A stretch of DNA of 64,000 nt, taken from NCBI RefSeq assembly GCF_036320965.1, contig NC_092235.1, positions 5,757,161 to 5,821,160 of the forward strand, in the 5' to 3' direction. The notes beneath the pieces were generated by a model. It ran no database searches. It was not told where the DNA came from and saw only the letters and a list, made by a program, of their open reading frames with translations. The DNA is from Panulirus ornatus. Its lineage: Eukaryota > Arthropoda > Malacostraca > Decapoda > Palinuridae. Shown here piece by piece: positions 10,976 through 20,945 of the stretch (position 1 is its first letter; every line of letters begins with the position of its first letter). The translations under genes were made by a program, and so were the position numbers.

Positions 10976-12250
10976 CTTGCTTTGAAGAATGTATGTGAAA
11001 ACACTTAGAAATACAGATGGACTTTTGGGTAGCATTTATGGATCTGGAGAAGGAATAGGATATTGTGGATACAGATCCTCTGTGGAAGGCAAGTTGCTTG
11101 AAGCAGTTAAAAGTTTTTACAAAGGATGTAAGGCATGTGCACAAGTAGGAAGAGAGGGAAGTGATTGGTTCCTAGTGAATGTCTGTTTGCATCAGGGGTG
11201 CGTGGGATCTCCATGGTAAATTTGTTTATGGATGTTTATGCAAGAGTTTTGGAGAGAGGGGCTAGTATGCAGTCTGTTGTGGATGAGAGGGCTTGGGAAG
11301 TGAGTTGTTGTTCACTGATAATACAGCGCTGGCGGCTGATTCGGGTGTGAAACTGCAGAAGCTGGTGACTGAGTTTGGTAAAGTGTGTGAAAGAAAAAAG
11401 CTGAGAGTAAATGTGAATAAGAGCAAGGTTATTAGGTTCAGTGGGGTTGAGGGACAAGTTAATTGGAAGGTGAGTTTGAATGGAGAAAAGTGAAGAAAGT
11501 GAAGTGTTGTAGATATCTGGGAGTGGACTTGATAGCGGATGGAACGATGGAAGCGGAAGCGAGTCATAGGTTGAGGGAGAGAGCGAAGGTTCTGGGAGCG
11601 TTGAAGAATGTGTATGCTGGAGGGAAAGAATATCATCTCGAAAAGGATAAATGAGTATGTTTGAAGGAATAGTGGTTCCAACAATGTTCTATGGTTGCGA
11701 GGCGTGGGCTATAGATAGGGTTTTGCGGAGAAGGTTGGATCTGTAGGAAATGAGATGTTTGAGGGCAATATGTGATGTGAGGTGGTTTGATTAAGTAATG
11801 AAAGGGTAAGAGAGATGTGTGGTAATAAAAAGAGTATGGTTGAGAGAACAGAAGAGGGTGTATTGAAATGGTTTCGTCACATGGAGAGAATGAGTGAGGA
11901 AAGATTGACAAAGAGGATATATGTGTCAATGTTAAAAGGAATGAGGAGAAGTGGGAGACCAGATTGGAGGCGGAAGGATTAAGTGTAAAAAGATTTTGAG
12001 CGGTCATTTTCATATACGGCGGGGTTGCGATGGGAATGGTTAAAGGCAGCAGGTATGGATATGTACATGGGTATATACGTATATGTTTGTGTATGTATTT
12101 GTTTGTCTACGTTGAAATGTATAGATATGTATATGTGCGTGTGTGGACGTGTATGTATGTCTATGTGCATGTGAGTGGGTTGGTGGCGTTCTTTCGTCTG
12201 TTTCCTTGAACTACCTTCTAACGCGGGAGACAGCGACTAAGTATAATAAG
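10976..12250 (+). mobile_element. RTE-like LINE, decayed RT to 3' end
   Basis: The sequence starts at the codons for FALKNVCE and follows the RT of the 56749-57861 copy through YKGCKACAQVGREGSDWF, SGVKLQKLVTEFGKVCERKK and RYLGVDLIADGTMEAE to the 3' tail with GCGGGAGACAGCGAC near 12220. Frameshifts and stops are frequent and some blocks are deleted, so it is much older than the copy at 12285. Confidence 0.85.
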
Positions 12251-12284
12251 ATTAACTGGTGGAGGCAATGGTGAAGATCTGTAG

Positions 12285-13679
12285 GGATTTTCAGAAAAGA
12301 AGAATGTTGGGGTGAAGAGAGTGGTGCGCTAGATGAGACTTGTGAATATGTTATGTACTTCAAAATGTTACAGAAGACTTAAGGAATCTAATGAAACAGA
12401 GAAGGCATATGATAGAGTTGATAGAGATGCTCTGTGGAAGGTATTAAGAATATATGGTGTGGGAGGAAAGTTGTTAGAAGCAGTGAAAAGTTTTTATCGA
12501 GGATGTAAGGCATGTGTACGTGTAGGAAGAGAGGAAAGTGATTGGTTCTCAGTGAATGTAGGTTTGCGGTAGGGGTGTGTGATGTCTCCATGGTTGTTTA
12601 ATTTGTTTATGGATGGGGTTGTTAGGGAGGTAAATGCAAGAGTTTTGGAAAGAGGGGCAAGTATGAAGTCTGTTGGGGATGAGAGAGCTTGGGAAGTGAG
12701 TCAGTTGTTGTTCGCTGATGATACAGCGCTGGTGGCTGATTCATGTGAGAAACTGCAGAAGCTGGTGACTGAGTTTGGAAAAGTGTGTGGAAGAAGAAAG
12801 TTAAGAGTAAATGTGAATAAGAGCAAGGTTATTAGGTACAGTAGGGTTGAGGGTCAAGTCAATTGGGAGGTGAGTTTGAATGGAGAAAAACTGGAGGAAG
12901 TGAAGTGTTTTAGATATCTGGGAGTGGATCTGGCAGCGGATGGAACCATGGAAGCGGAAGTGGATCATAGGGTGGGGGAGGGGGCGAAAATCCTGGGGGC
13001 CTTGAAGAATGTGTGGAAGTCGAGAACATTATCTCGGAAAGCAAAAATGGGTATGTTTGAAGGAATAGTGGTTCCAACAATGTTGTATGGTTGCGAGGCG
13101 TGGGCTATGGATATAGTTGTGCGCAGGAGGATGGATGTGCTGGAAATGAGATGTTTGAGGACAATGTGTAGTGTGAGGTGGCTTGATCGAGTGAGTAACG
13201 TAAGGGTAAGAGAGATGTGTGGAAATAAAAAGAGCGTGGTTGAGAGAGCAGAAGAGGGTGTTTTGAAGTGGTTTGGGCACATGGAGAGGATGAGTGAGGA
13301 AAGATTGACCAAGAGGATATATGTGTCGGAGGTGGAGGGAACAAGGAGAAGAGGGAGACCAAATTGGAGGTGGAAAGATGGAGTGAAAAAGATTTTGTGT
13401 GATCGGGGCCTGAACATGCAGGAGGGTGAAAGGAGGGCAAGGAATAGAGTGAATTGGAGCGATGTGGTATACCGGGGTTGACGTGCTGTCAGTGGATTGA
13501 ATCAGGGCATGTGAGGCGTCTGGGGTAAACCATGGAAGGCTGTGTAGGTATGTATATTTGCGTGTGTAGACGTATGTATATACATGTGTATGGGGGGGGG
13601 TTGGGCCATTTCTTTCGTCTGTTTCCTTGCGCTACCTCGCAAACGCGGGAGACAGCGACAAAGTATAATAAAATGAAAT
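12285..13679 (+). mobile_element. RTE-like LINE, 5'-truncated recent copy
   Basis: It begins inside the linker region (CAGAAAAGAAGAATGTTGGG) and jumps by internal deletion near 12400 to the RT. From there it is nearly identical to 56777-58054, including the untranslated tail with TGTATGGGGGGGGTTGG and GCGGGAGACAGCGAC. The high identity shows a recent insertion or duplication. It lies directly beside the 3' flank of Cys/His copy C. Confidence 0.88.
12400..13481 (+). pseudogene. LINE reverse transcriptase, one TAG inside
   Basis: The frame reads EKAYDRVDRDALWKVL, then NVGLR followed by TAG at 12570-12572 where sister copies have CAG (Gln). It continues from ATG 12579 for 300 codons: GCVMSPWLFNLFMDG, LLFADDTALVAD (catalytic Asp pair), RYLGVDLAADGTMEAE, MLYGCEAW and the C-terminal GRPNWRWKDGVKKIL. 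Apart from the N-terminal deletion and this stop, it is open to the natural end at 13481. The normal job is reverse transcription at the target site. Confidence 0.82.
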
Positions 13680-14500
13680 AATATAATAAGGACTATGTAT
13701 TGTGCTGAACTTTAATGGTTGTTTAAACCAATGCGTTTCAGCTAGAATCAGTAAAGATTACAAGAAATTCAAATAAGGTGATAAAAACAAATCTATATTA
13801 TCATAAACAACAGAACTTTTCCTTCTCTGGGGATTTAAAAGAAAAACAACACAAGAGAGTTAGTTTAAGGCAGGAGTATTTCATTTTCGTAACAAACTAT
13901 ATACTGTTACGTCCCTTTTCTATCATAAATCTTATGTTCACTTTCAACAAATGTCTTGTATCTATAATAAAAATTCGGTATAGTGATTTGTTGAATGTCC
14001 TCCAGCGAGGCGTTGTATGAGTCTTCGTTAGTGAAGTTCATTTCGTGTAATGGATCATGCATTACAAAGTTGTGTCCATCCACACAAATGTTACACATCC
14101 AAAGTGAAGATATTTCCTAGAAATGGCGTCTATCTAACATAGATACGTCTTCTGTAGATATTTGTAAAGCATTCTTCTAAGGGACAATACCTAATACTTT
14201 CGTGATAAAGTTGATCAGTTGTAAGTGATCAAGCATTATAAAGGTGTGTCCATTGCCACAGGTGCTAGTGATCCCGGGCGGGTCAAGGTATTTCACCATC
14301 TTTGTTTCCTTAACACTTCTAGTTATATATGTTTCATCCTTGATGTGATCCTTACAATGATTATTCATGGTTTGTAATTCTCTTCATCCTTATCATAGCA
14401 TTAATCAGTTGAAGTGCAGAATACTTAACAGAAACTGACTACTTTATTCTGTTTGAGACATAATGCTATGAAAGATGTTACCGGACTCCACCCGTAAGTG
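13680..14500 (-). pseudogene. Cys/His-motif family, copy C with 3' flank
   Basis: 13680-13860 is 3' flank like 1-328 and 35600-35800. The minus strand from 14368 encodes KMVKYLDPPGITSTCGNGHT and, after a TAG following GIVP and another TAG about 22 codons later, MCNICVDGHNFVMHDPLHEM with NEDSYNASLEDIQQ. It ends at a stop near 13907. The second half is the best preserved of all copies. The 5' part near 14400-14490 matches copy A at 5460-5540. Homology stops at about 14500, where the DNA joins text that lies about 900 bp further along in block D. Confidence 0.6.
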
Positions 14501-14633
14501 GTTATGGTTCACATTCTGGCTTCATGACATTTAGGTGATAGCCCTTAAATCCAACAACATATATACATCCTGTTATACAACTGATGTTACTGTCTGACGT
14601 ATGTATGGTGCGGCTTGATGACCTTACCTGCTG

Positions 14634-14933
14634 ATGGTCATTAAGTCAAACATGTTATCATGTTGCAAATATCGGGATTCTTATGTTTTATTGTGTGGCA
14701 CAGGTTCTGGTGTAGATATCTTTAATAACCTTTACCAGTTACTATCCAGTATAGTGAACGATAGACAGACTTACGTGTTACAGACTCCGTATGATAAACA
14801 CCTGACGAACTTCAACACAAACATTTATCTGTTGGGTAAGATCAGAGAACGAGTCGTCCAGTGGCAGAACATAAACCTACAACACGTAACAACAACAACA
14901 ACAACAACAAACAACTGTTATGTGAAGAGCTAG
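14634..14933 (+). CDS. Small ORF, conserved with block D
   Basis: This 99-codon ORF has a paralogue at 37422-37730 that is open in the same frame. It contains SNMLSCCKYRDSYVLL, DIFNNLYQLLSSIVNDRQ and GKIRERVVQWQNI, ending in a poly-Thr tract from a (CAA)n run whose length differs by whole codons between copies. There is no recognisable domain, signal peptide or membrane span. Homology extends well beyond the ORF on both sides, so it may simply sit in a duplicated non-coding block. Confidence 0.3.
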   Translation: MVIKSNMLSCCKYRDSYVLLCGTGSGVDIFNNLYQLLSSIVNDRQTYVLQTPYDKHLTNFNTNIYLLGKIRERVVQWQNINLQHVTTTTTTTNNCYVKS

Positions 14934-15166
14934 TTATTCAAAGTGAGATGATCACAAGGGAGTTAGGGATATAGAAGAGTAGGAGTGAGGTATAAGCTGG
15001 AGGCCCAGCCACCGTGGCTGGTGCTATATAGAGCAGTGAGGGATAACACCATATCTTAACCCCTGGTGATGTGTGAGCTTATAAACACTGGTGGTATTTA
15101 TGGCGGCCACCAACCAGGAAGTAATGTTCACCAGGTATTGCTCTGCTCTACACTGATCCAACAACT

Positions 15167-15444
15167 ACAAGGATAATGTTGTTATAACCTTCTTGATCAT
15201 GCTGGTTATAGAAGTATTATAGATACATGTTGGTGACACAAGGATAATGTTGTTATAGCCTTGATCGTGCCAGTTATAGAAGTATTATAGATACATGTTG
15301 GTGACACAAGGATAATGTTGTTATAACCTTCTTGATCATGCTGGTTATAGAAGTATTATAGATACATGTTGGTGACACAAGGATAATGTTGTTATAACCT
15401 TGATCATGCCAGTTATAGAAGCGTTATAGATACATGTTGGTGAC
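15167..15444. repeat. 71-bp tandem repeat, 4 copies
   Basis: Units begin ACAAGGATAATGTTG and end TGTTGGTGAC. Lengths alternate 71, 68, 71 and 68 bp because two copies lack a TTC. Block D carries the same unit as an 11-copy array. It follows a conserved stretch with GGTGCTATATAGAGCAGTGA. Confidence 0.95.
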
Positions 15445-16086
15445 ACATCATGACGATGGTCTCGTCTGTTGTCCACATAACCACAGTACTTTACTAAAGT
15501 ACATACAGTAATATCAGTCGTAACAACACTATGTATGTAGTCGTGATTACCGTAACATGTGAGTGGCAAGATTGGATGACGTAACGTAACAATATCAGAC
15601 TTCATCATTCTCAATAGTTTAGATGGATCATGTAATATTTGGCGTTGCTTCATGTTTTATCAGATGATAAAATGATGGCTGGTCTAATGACCTTCACAAG
15701 TCAGTGGTCATTAAATCCCACACAGCAACCAACCACTCAGGATGACCAGGAGGGAGCCACCTGGTGCAGACCAAGTGTACCAGCCTGGTGGAGAGGATCA
15801 ACTGCTCCACCTCAGGATAAGAGCTGCTCAAGTTCTGTAGTGAGGGACACTCCAAGTGGCATGTGAAACTACCAGTCTTAGTTATAAACTACCGCCCGGC
15901 TGGCCGGTGGGTGGCTGTGGCCAACATGAACCCAGGGGCTACACACACACACACACACACACACACACCGCCCACTGACCTGACCACCGGCCGGTGGGTG
16001 GCTGTGGCCAACATGAACCCAGGGGCGACTCACCGCCCACTGACCTGACCACCGGCCGGTGGGTGTGGCCAACATGAACCCAGGGG

Positions 16087-16133
<47 letters not shown>

Positions 16134-16148
16134 GAGCGGCGCTTTCAA
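15445..16148. other. Non-coding with (CA)n tracts and short direct repeats
   Basis: The first part continues block C (the shared end is the CATAACCACAGTACT phrase, before the assembly gap in block D). From about 15900 a phrase GTGGCCAACATGAACCCAGG occurs three times around (CA)n tracts at 15943-15969 and 16089-16129. ORFs here are low-complexity. Confidence 0.6.
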
Positions 16149-16595
16149 TTTTTGATGTAGATTGATTTCCTATTTTATTTTCGTCTACGGAATTCTACAT
16201 CTTCAGTTCAGCACACCATTGTGGTAATGAAGGGAAAGTCACCACATTTACAAGCCGAGTGCACGTAGCTTATCCCACCTCGTTAGAGAGAAAACTTACC
16301 TGTATTTGAATTAATGAACGGGAACAGAGAAGACAAAATTTTATTACACAGTTATTATACAACTATATAATTTATATTATATACATTACCACATTTCCTG
16401 CACTTTCCATCACAAATTTGCTGAGGTCATAACCTTGTAGTTACCATTATCTTACATCCTTAAGGGTGGTGGTCTACAACACCTCTAGGTTGATGGAGAA
16501 AACGAAAAGTTTCGTTTTACTATTAAGACCACAGAAATGCGGTAATTCCACTTCACTACCACTAACTACTAGTTATTTTACTTGATTTTCACGGC

Positions 16596-17178
16596 TAAGA
16601 TTTTCATCCTCTGAGCGAAGCCATACAATAATCGTCCTTATCTACTCTGAGCATTGGATAGCCTCCTGATGATCAAGGTTGCTGTTTTGGTTGTCCGTTT
16701 CCCTTGTTACTGGTGCGCCTCACTGCACACCTTACATGAGTGCCTTCCACAGTATTAGGGACAGCTGCTGGGCCTCACTGTAGCTACTTCTGGGACGGTT
16801 GCCAATCTTCCTCGTATTCCCTCATGACCACAGCGCCAAACCGACTCCCGCCATCAGGCCGAGACGCACAAACATTTCTGACAAAATTGAGACAACCGCT
16901 TTCGCGTCAGTTTTGACACCAAGTGAATTTATACGACAATTACGTTCAAGATGCTTGGTTTTTCGTTCATGGATTGAACAGAAGCAACCAACGATGGTTG
17001 CTACTGCCCAATCCATGAAGTCCCCCCCACCACGGAAAGGTAACCAAGCTTCGGGGGGGATGGGTGTTTACCCTGACGCCAACGGAGAAACTCAATACAA
17101 TATTTTTATTATAACTTTCCTTAATCTTGAAAAATGAATTAATCAGAGGGAACAACAGCCCCAGCCATATGAAGATTG
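16596..17178. mobile_element. Segment X, copy 1
   Basis: About 580 bp recurs as an inverted copy at 23611-24200 outside the duplicated units, in unit 2 (47850-48340), and as a 144-bp inverted piece at 51577-51720. It behaves as an independently dispersed repeat. ORFs on both strands span it. The minus one (16822-17016) has a helical-looking stretch, KTDAKAVVSILSEMFVRLGL, vaguely like a histone fold but not demonstrable. I cannot tell whether either strand is coding. Confidence 0.6.
16969..17016. repeat. Imperfect 21-bp hairpin in segment X
   Basis: Arms of 21 bp (starting ATGGATTG and ending CAATCCAT) flank a 6-base loop and match at 18 of 21 positions. The 48217-48264 and 23782-23830 copies keep the hairpin despite substitutions in the arms. 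Confidence 0.7.
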
Positions 17179-17478
17179 GCTAACCAAATGTATATAGTTG
17201 TCAGTCCTTCTAACACTTGTATATTTTCGATCAATAGAGCATCCATCTATTCATCTCATATAAGTGTTGCTAGGACAGTTGTCTATTAGTGCAGAGATCT
17301 TTTCCTCGGTAAAGAAAGTGTAGCAGGACTCCGCCCTCATGAGGTTACTGCACGACAGCAAAGATCACCCTTTGGTAGGCTGTGCTATAGGCAGCACAGC
17401 TCCGTCAAAGATCTCACTCCATAAGTGAACTGATATAGATTCTTTTTTTAACATTTTGTTCTGTCTATAAGGAACTCA

Positions 17479-18195
17479 TCAGTTCTTCTCCAGTGAAAGC
17501 AAAAAATCATCGAGAAATTCATTTGCTTCCTCAATATCAGGATCTTGTGGCTCTGTGTGGGGGCCGGGGCTGGTGGGCTGTGTGTCTGGCTGTGTCTGGA
17601 GAGCGGGGCTGGTGGTCTCTGTGACTGGCTGTGTCTGGAGAGCGGGGCTGGTGGTCTCTGTGACTGGCTGTGTCTGGGGACCGGGGCTGGTGGTCTCTGT
17701 GACTTGCTGTGTCTGGGAAGCGGGGTTGGTGGTCTCTGTGACTGGCTGTGTCTGGAGATCAGGGGAAGTCTTGGGTATAAATTTCAATATACTGTGAGCG
17801 ATATCGTCTCTCAACCGATTCCTCTCGATCTTCTCTTGCACGGCCTTCATGATACGTTTGGGCGGCTTTCTCCATTTTCTTTGCATTTCAGTTGGTGATC
17901 CTGCGCCATCGAGCCACATGATACCAGAATAGTATCGTTCCTGTTTCCCAACGGGTCCAATCTTGGTGTCACACATGATGCCGAGGGAACCCAAATGGCG
18001 GCCGATGTTTACGTTGGAAGCCACGGGCTCGTTATGTATCTTGCAGTAACTTTCATACCGTTGCTGCAGCTCTTTCCTGCTGATAAGGTACCGCTTCATA
18101 GTAATAGTCTTTCCCTTCATTTGAACAAAGGTATTCATGAAACTAACAAAGGAAGCCTTTCCTTTGTAATCCCGTTTGTAGTAACAGAAAGCCAT
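17479..18195 (-). CDS. RFX/primase-type winged-helix protein with PTSQ repeats
   Basis: This 238-codon ORF is intact on the minus strand from ATG at 18195. Residues about 36-95 fit a winged-helix fold of the RFX or viral-primase C-terminal type: ISRKELQQRYESYCKIHNEP, then IGRHLGSLG, then GPVGKQERYYSGIMW, which parallels the RFX pattern YxxxCxxxxxEPVxxxxFGKxI...GxRGxxxYHYYGI. A basic segment follows (residues 103-131, KWRKPPKRIM). Next come 13-residue repeats of the QTQPVTETTSPAL type (about 147-213) and an acidic tail with EEANEFLDDFLLSLEKN. DNA binding and transcriptional regulation are inferred. Copy 2 has one repeat fewer; the first 137 residues are identical. Neighbouring minus-strand ORFs may belong to the same element. 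Confidence 0.75.
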   Translation of the reverse strand: MAFCYYKRDYKGKASFVSFMNTFVQMKGKTITMKRYLISRKELQQRYESYCKIHNEPVASNVNIGRHLGSLGIMCDTKIGPVGKQERYYSGIMWLDGAGSPTEMQRKWRKPPKRIMKAVQEKIERNRLRDDIAHSILKFIPKTSPDLQTQPVTETTNPASQTQQVTETTSPGPQTQPVTETTSPALQTQPVTETTSPALQTQPDTQPTSPGPHTEPQDPDIEEANEFLDDFLLSLEKN

Positions 18196-18449
18196 TGAAG
18201 ACGTGGATTGGGTCAGGCGAAGTTACACAGACTAACAAGACAGTCCTATAATCAGTGGTCCTGTATCAGCACTGAACTCGAAATACGTCAGAACGACAAT
18301 TTCAACCCAGGGCTGGAGGGTCAATTGATGATATTCTCACGTCTTGCTCAACCAAGTAACCTCGGTTAGACCTTGTTTATATTTAAATATAGTAAAGCTA
18401 ATATAGTGAAGCTTGATGATTCTATTTATATGTAAGTTGCAATGTAGTT

Positions 18450-18570
<121 letters not shown>

Positions 18571-18651
18571 AATAATGGATGGAACTTGGCTCCTAAGGTG
18601 ATTTTGTTGTTGGAGTGGGACCTCCAGCCATTCTGTCCACCATTTCCCTTT

Positions 18652-19084
18652 CTAGACATGTGGTGGTGCATTGGGTAGTGTGGTAACCTTCGTCTTCATC
18701 TTTTTGTGTGCAGGCTTCCAAACCCCGTGGAGTAGTTGTGAGGTTTGCTTCTTTGCTGCACCCGACATAGCCATCTGGGTGTAGCTATCTACCCGGGCTG
18801 GTGGGTCAGCCAGCATAGCTACACGCTCACTCGGTACCTGGGCTGGTGGACGAGCAGCCTTCCTTTCTTCCATGGCTACAGTCTGCCTAACGACCTGGGG
18901 TTGTGGAGCAGCCATCCTTACTACCACCCAGGTTGGTTGGGCAGCCTTCTTTCGTTTCTTTGCTACACCCTTCTGGTTGGGCTGGTTGGGCAACCTTCTT
19001 TTTCCTCTTCTTCGATACAACCTGCCAACCGAATTCGTCTGCTGGTGGGTCCGTTTCTTTCATGGATACAACCTCTGTAGCCAC
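18652..19084 (-). pseudogene. Lys/Arg/Ala/Pro-rich basic ORF
   Basis: Two overlapping minus-strand frames encode related text. Upstream (from 19084) reads DEFGWQVVSKKRKKKVAQPA; downstream (to 18652) reads VAKKRKKAAQPTWVVVRMAA, then EERKAARPPAQVPSERVAML and [19 protein letters not shown] +/-1 shift near 18965 separates them. The basic, Pro/Ala-rich composition suggests a nucleic-acid-binding or low-complexity protein, with no domain recognised. Unit 2 lacks about 100 bp and has a 1-bp deletion that ends the frame early. It is less conserved than the winged-helix ORF, so it may be decaying. Confidence 0.4.
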
Positions 19085-19131
19085 TTGGGCTTGCCGGTCA
19101 ACCTTCGGTTGTAGGTAAAAGTATATATATA

Positions 19132-19925
19132 GAATAATGTGGTTATCATCAGCAGCCAGAGGCCATTCCTCCCTCCTTGCCTGCAGAGTTCTTGATTTTT
19201 TGGAAAGTTCTACGAGATTCTGGTAAGATAAATACCATTGAGAGGACGTTGTTAGGGGACAGTCAGGTTCAGTTTAGAGTTGGTTGTGGGATGGTTCTTT
19301 TACTGTGTCGTATCAGCCAGATGGGTATTTCTTTTCAAAGTTTTCGTAAAAGTTTGTTTTCTAGAGGCATAATCTAGAGCACTATTTTCCATTTGTTTAT
19401 CATTTATCTTGTTATAGTTTGATTATAATCATTAGTTTTGTTATTGTTGACTTTCAGATATTTGATGTTATGTTTGTGATTCCCGTGGAAGCGTCTGACA
19501 TCTTGCTAGAAGACTTTCTGGTCACAATATTTCTGCACTGGGGAGTTGATCGTATTCTTTTATTGCAGGTTTTGTTATTATCTTGCTTTACATTAAGGTC
19601 TACTGGAGGTTTTCCCAATGCTAGTTGAACATATGTCCAGCAACAGGAGATAGCGTAAGATACAGTACTGATGAAACTTATCTATCTATATACCTATCTA
19701 AATATCGCTCTATCAATCTATCAATCTAACTATGCACATATCTATCTATCTTTATCTGAAAGTCAACAATAATGAAATCATTGATATACGAAGTATAACA
19801 ACGTCCTCTCAATGGCAATTATCTCACCAGAATCTTCTAGAACCTTCCAGAAAACTATGAACTCTGCAGGCAAGGAGGGAGGAATGGTCTCTGGCTATTG
19901 ATAAAACCATATTATTCCATATATA
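19132..19925. repeat. Foldback structure 1
   Basis: The left arm near 19132-19262 contains CCATTCCTCCCTCCTTGCC and ATTCTGGTAAGATAA and pairs with the reverse complement at about 19798-19920. Between the arms lie unrelated DNA, a GTTGACTTTCAG motif and CTAT-rich text. Both units carry it. The arms are related in sequence to those of foldback 2. Confidence 0.75.
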
Positions 19926-20020
19926 TGTTTATATTTACAAATTTATGTATATATATGAATGTATATATAACGTACAGAATAATGCGGCCATTATCAGTAT
20001 CGAAGAAAACTGAAAAGATG

Positions 20021-20092
20021 AGGTCCCACCGAGATTCGAACTCGGATTGCTGGATCCAGAGTCCAGAGTGCTAACCCTTACACCATGGGACC
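20021..20092 (-). tRNA. tRNA-Gln (anticodon CTG)
   Basis: The 72-nt cloverleaf pairs fully: acceptor GGTCCCA with TGGGACC, anticodon stem CTGGA with TCCAG around loop CTCTGGA, and T arm CCGAG-TTCGAAT-CTCGG. The anticodon is CTG (Gln). The internal B box GTTCGAATC is intact. It lies in a foldback arm inside a duplicated unit, so it may be a repeat-borne tRNA gene and not a standard locus. Confidence 0.75.
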
Positions 20093-20616
20093 TGATAAGA
20101 AAAGATGTGATTTCATCTAAATGTTTTACATATAATCAACCAGAGGCCATTCCTCCCTCCCTGCCTGCAGGGTTCAAGGTTTTCTAGAAGGTTCTCGAAG
20201 ATTCTGGTAAGATCATTACCTTTGAGAGGTCGTCGTTAGATGACAGTCAGGTTCACTCTATGGTTGGTGTTTGTAGTTGGTTGTCCGAGGATGTTGTTAT
20301 ACTTGATCAATTTTGTAATTGTTGACTTTCAGGTAGGAAGTACTCATTTACGATGTATCCTTGTACTCACAACAACCTTATGAGTCACTTCAAGATTTAT
20401 CTTCACTACAACTTTATCTTCACTACACCATTAAGGTTGAAGTCAATGGTCACATTCACTACAATCTCAACACGACTGGTCTTATACCTAACCCATATTA
20501 TCACTACATCCATGTAAATGTATTTCTTGCAGAATTACGCAGATATCAATGATTTCTGTGAAAGTTGACATATACAGCCTTACGTATCTATCGATCTATC
20601 TAATACCTGTTTTTAC

Positions 20617-20654
<38 letters not shown>

Positions 20655-20838
20655 AAATCAAAAAGTCAACAACAATATCATTAATGATACCTATAGCTAC
20701 GTCCTCTCAATGGCAGTTCCTACCCAGAATCTTCGAGAACCTTCTAGAAAACCTTGAACCCTGCAGGCAGGGAGGGAGGAATGGCCTCTGGTTGATTATA
20801 TGTAAAACATTTAGATGAAATCACATCTTTTCTTATCA

Positions 20839-20910
20839 GGTCCCATGGTGTAAGGGTTAGCACTCCGGACTTTGGATACAGCAATCCGAGTTCGAATCTC
20901 GTTGGGACCT
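20839..20910 (+). pseudogene. tRNA-Gln-like pseudogene (loop reads TTG)
   Basis: This inverted partner of 20021-20092 has an intact acceptor stem. Two mismatches occur in the anticodon stem (CCGGA against TACAG) and one in the T stem (CCGAG against CTCGT). The anticodon position reads TTG. Confidence 0.7.
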
Positions 20911-20945
20911 CGTCTTTTCAGTTTTCTTAGAAACTGATGATAGAA

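Larger units (their letters stand above)
19988..20945. repeat. Foldback structure 2 with tRNA-like ends
   Basis: Inverted arms of about 260 bp (19988-20250 and about 20690-20945) each begin with a tRNA-Gln-like sequence and continue through CCATTCCTCCCTCCCTGCC and ATTCTGG. The middle holds GTTGACTTTCAG and a (CTAT)n tract at 20607-20652. In unit 2 the right arm is cut at 51576, so only the left tRNA-like end remains. Confidence 0.8.

Noticed and set aside
10613..11035. Poly-Ile/Asn and poly-Leu ORFs
   Set aside because: They are translations of an (ATT)n/(ATC)n microsatellite.
14953..15060. TATA-like GCTATATAGAGC as a promoter
   Set aside because: Present in both blocks C and D because they are duplicates; no initiator at clear spacing and no ORF follows before the tandem repeat.
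16822..17016. Histone-fold-like protein on the minus strand of segment X
   Set aside because: Only a short helical stretch (KTDAKAVVSILSEMFVRLGL) is suggestive; substitutions do not favour this strand over the other, so the fold is not claimed.
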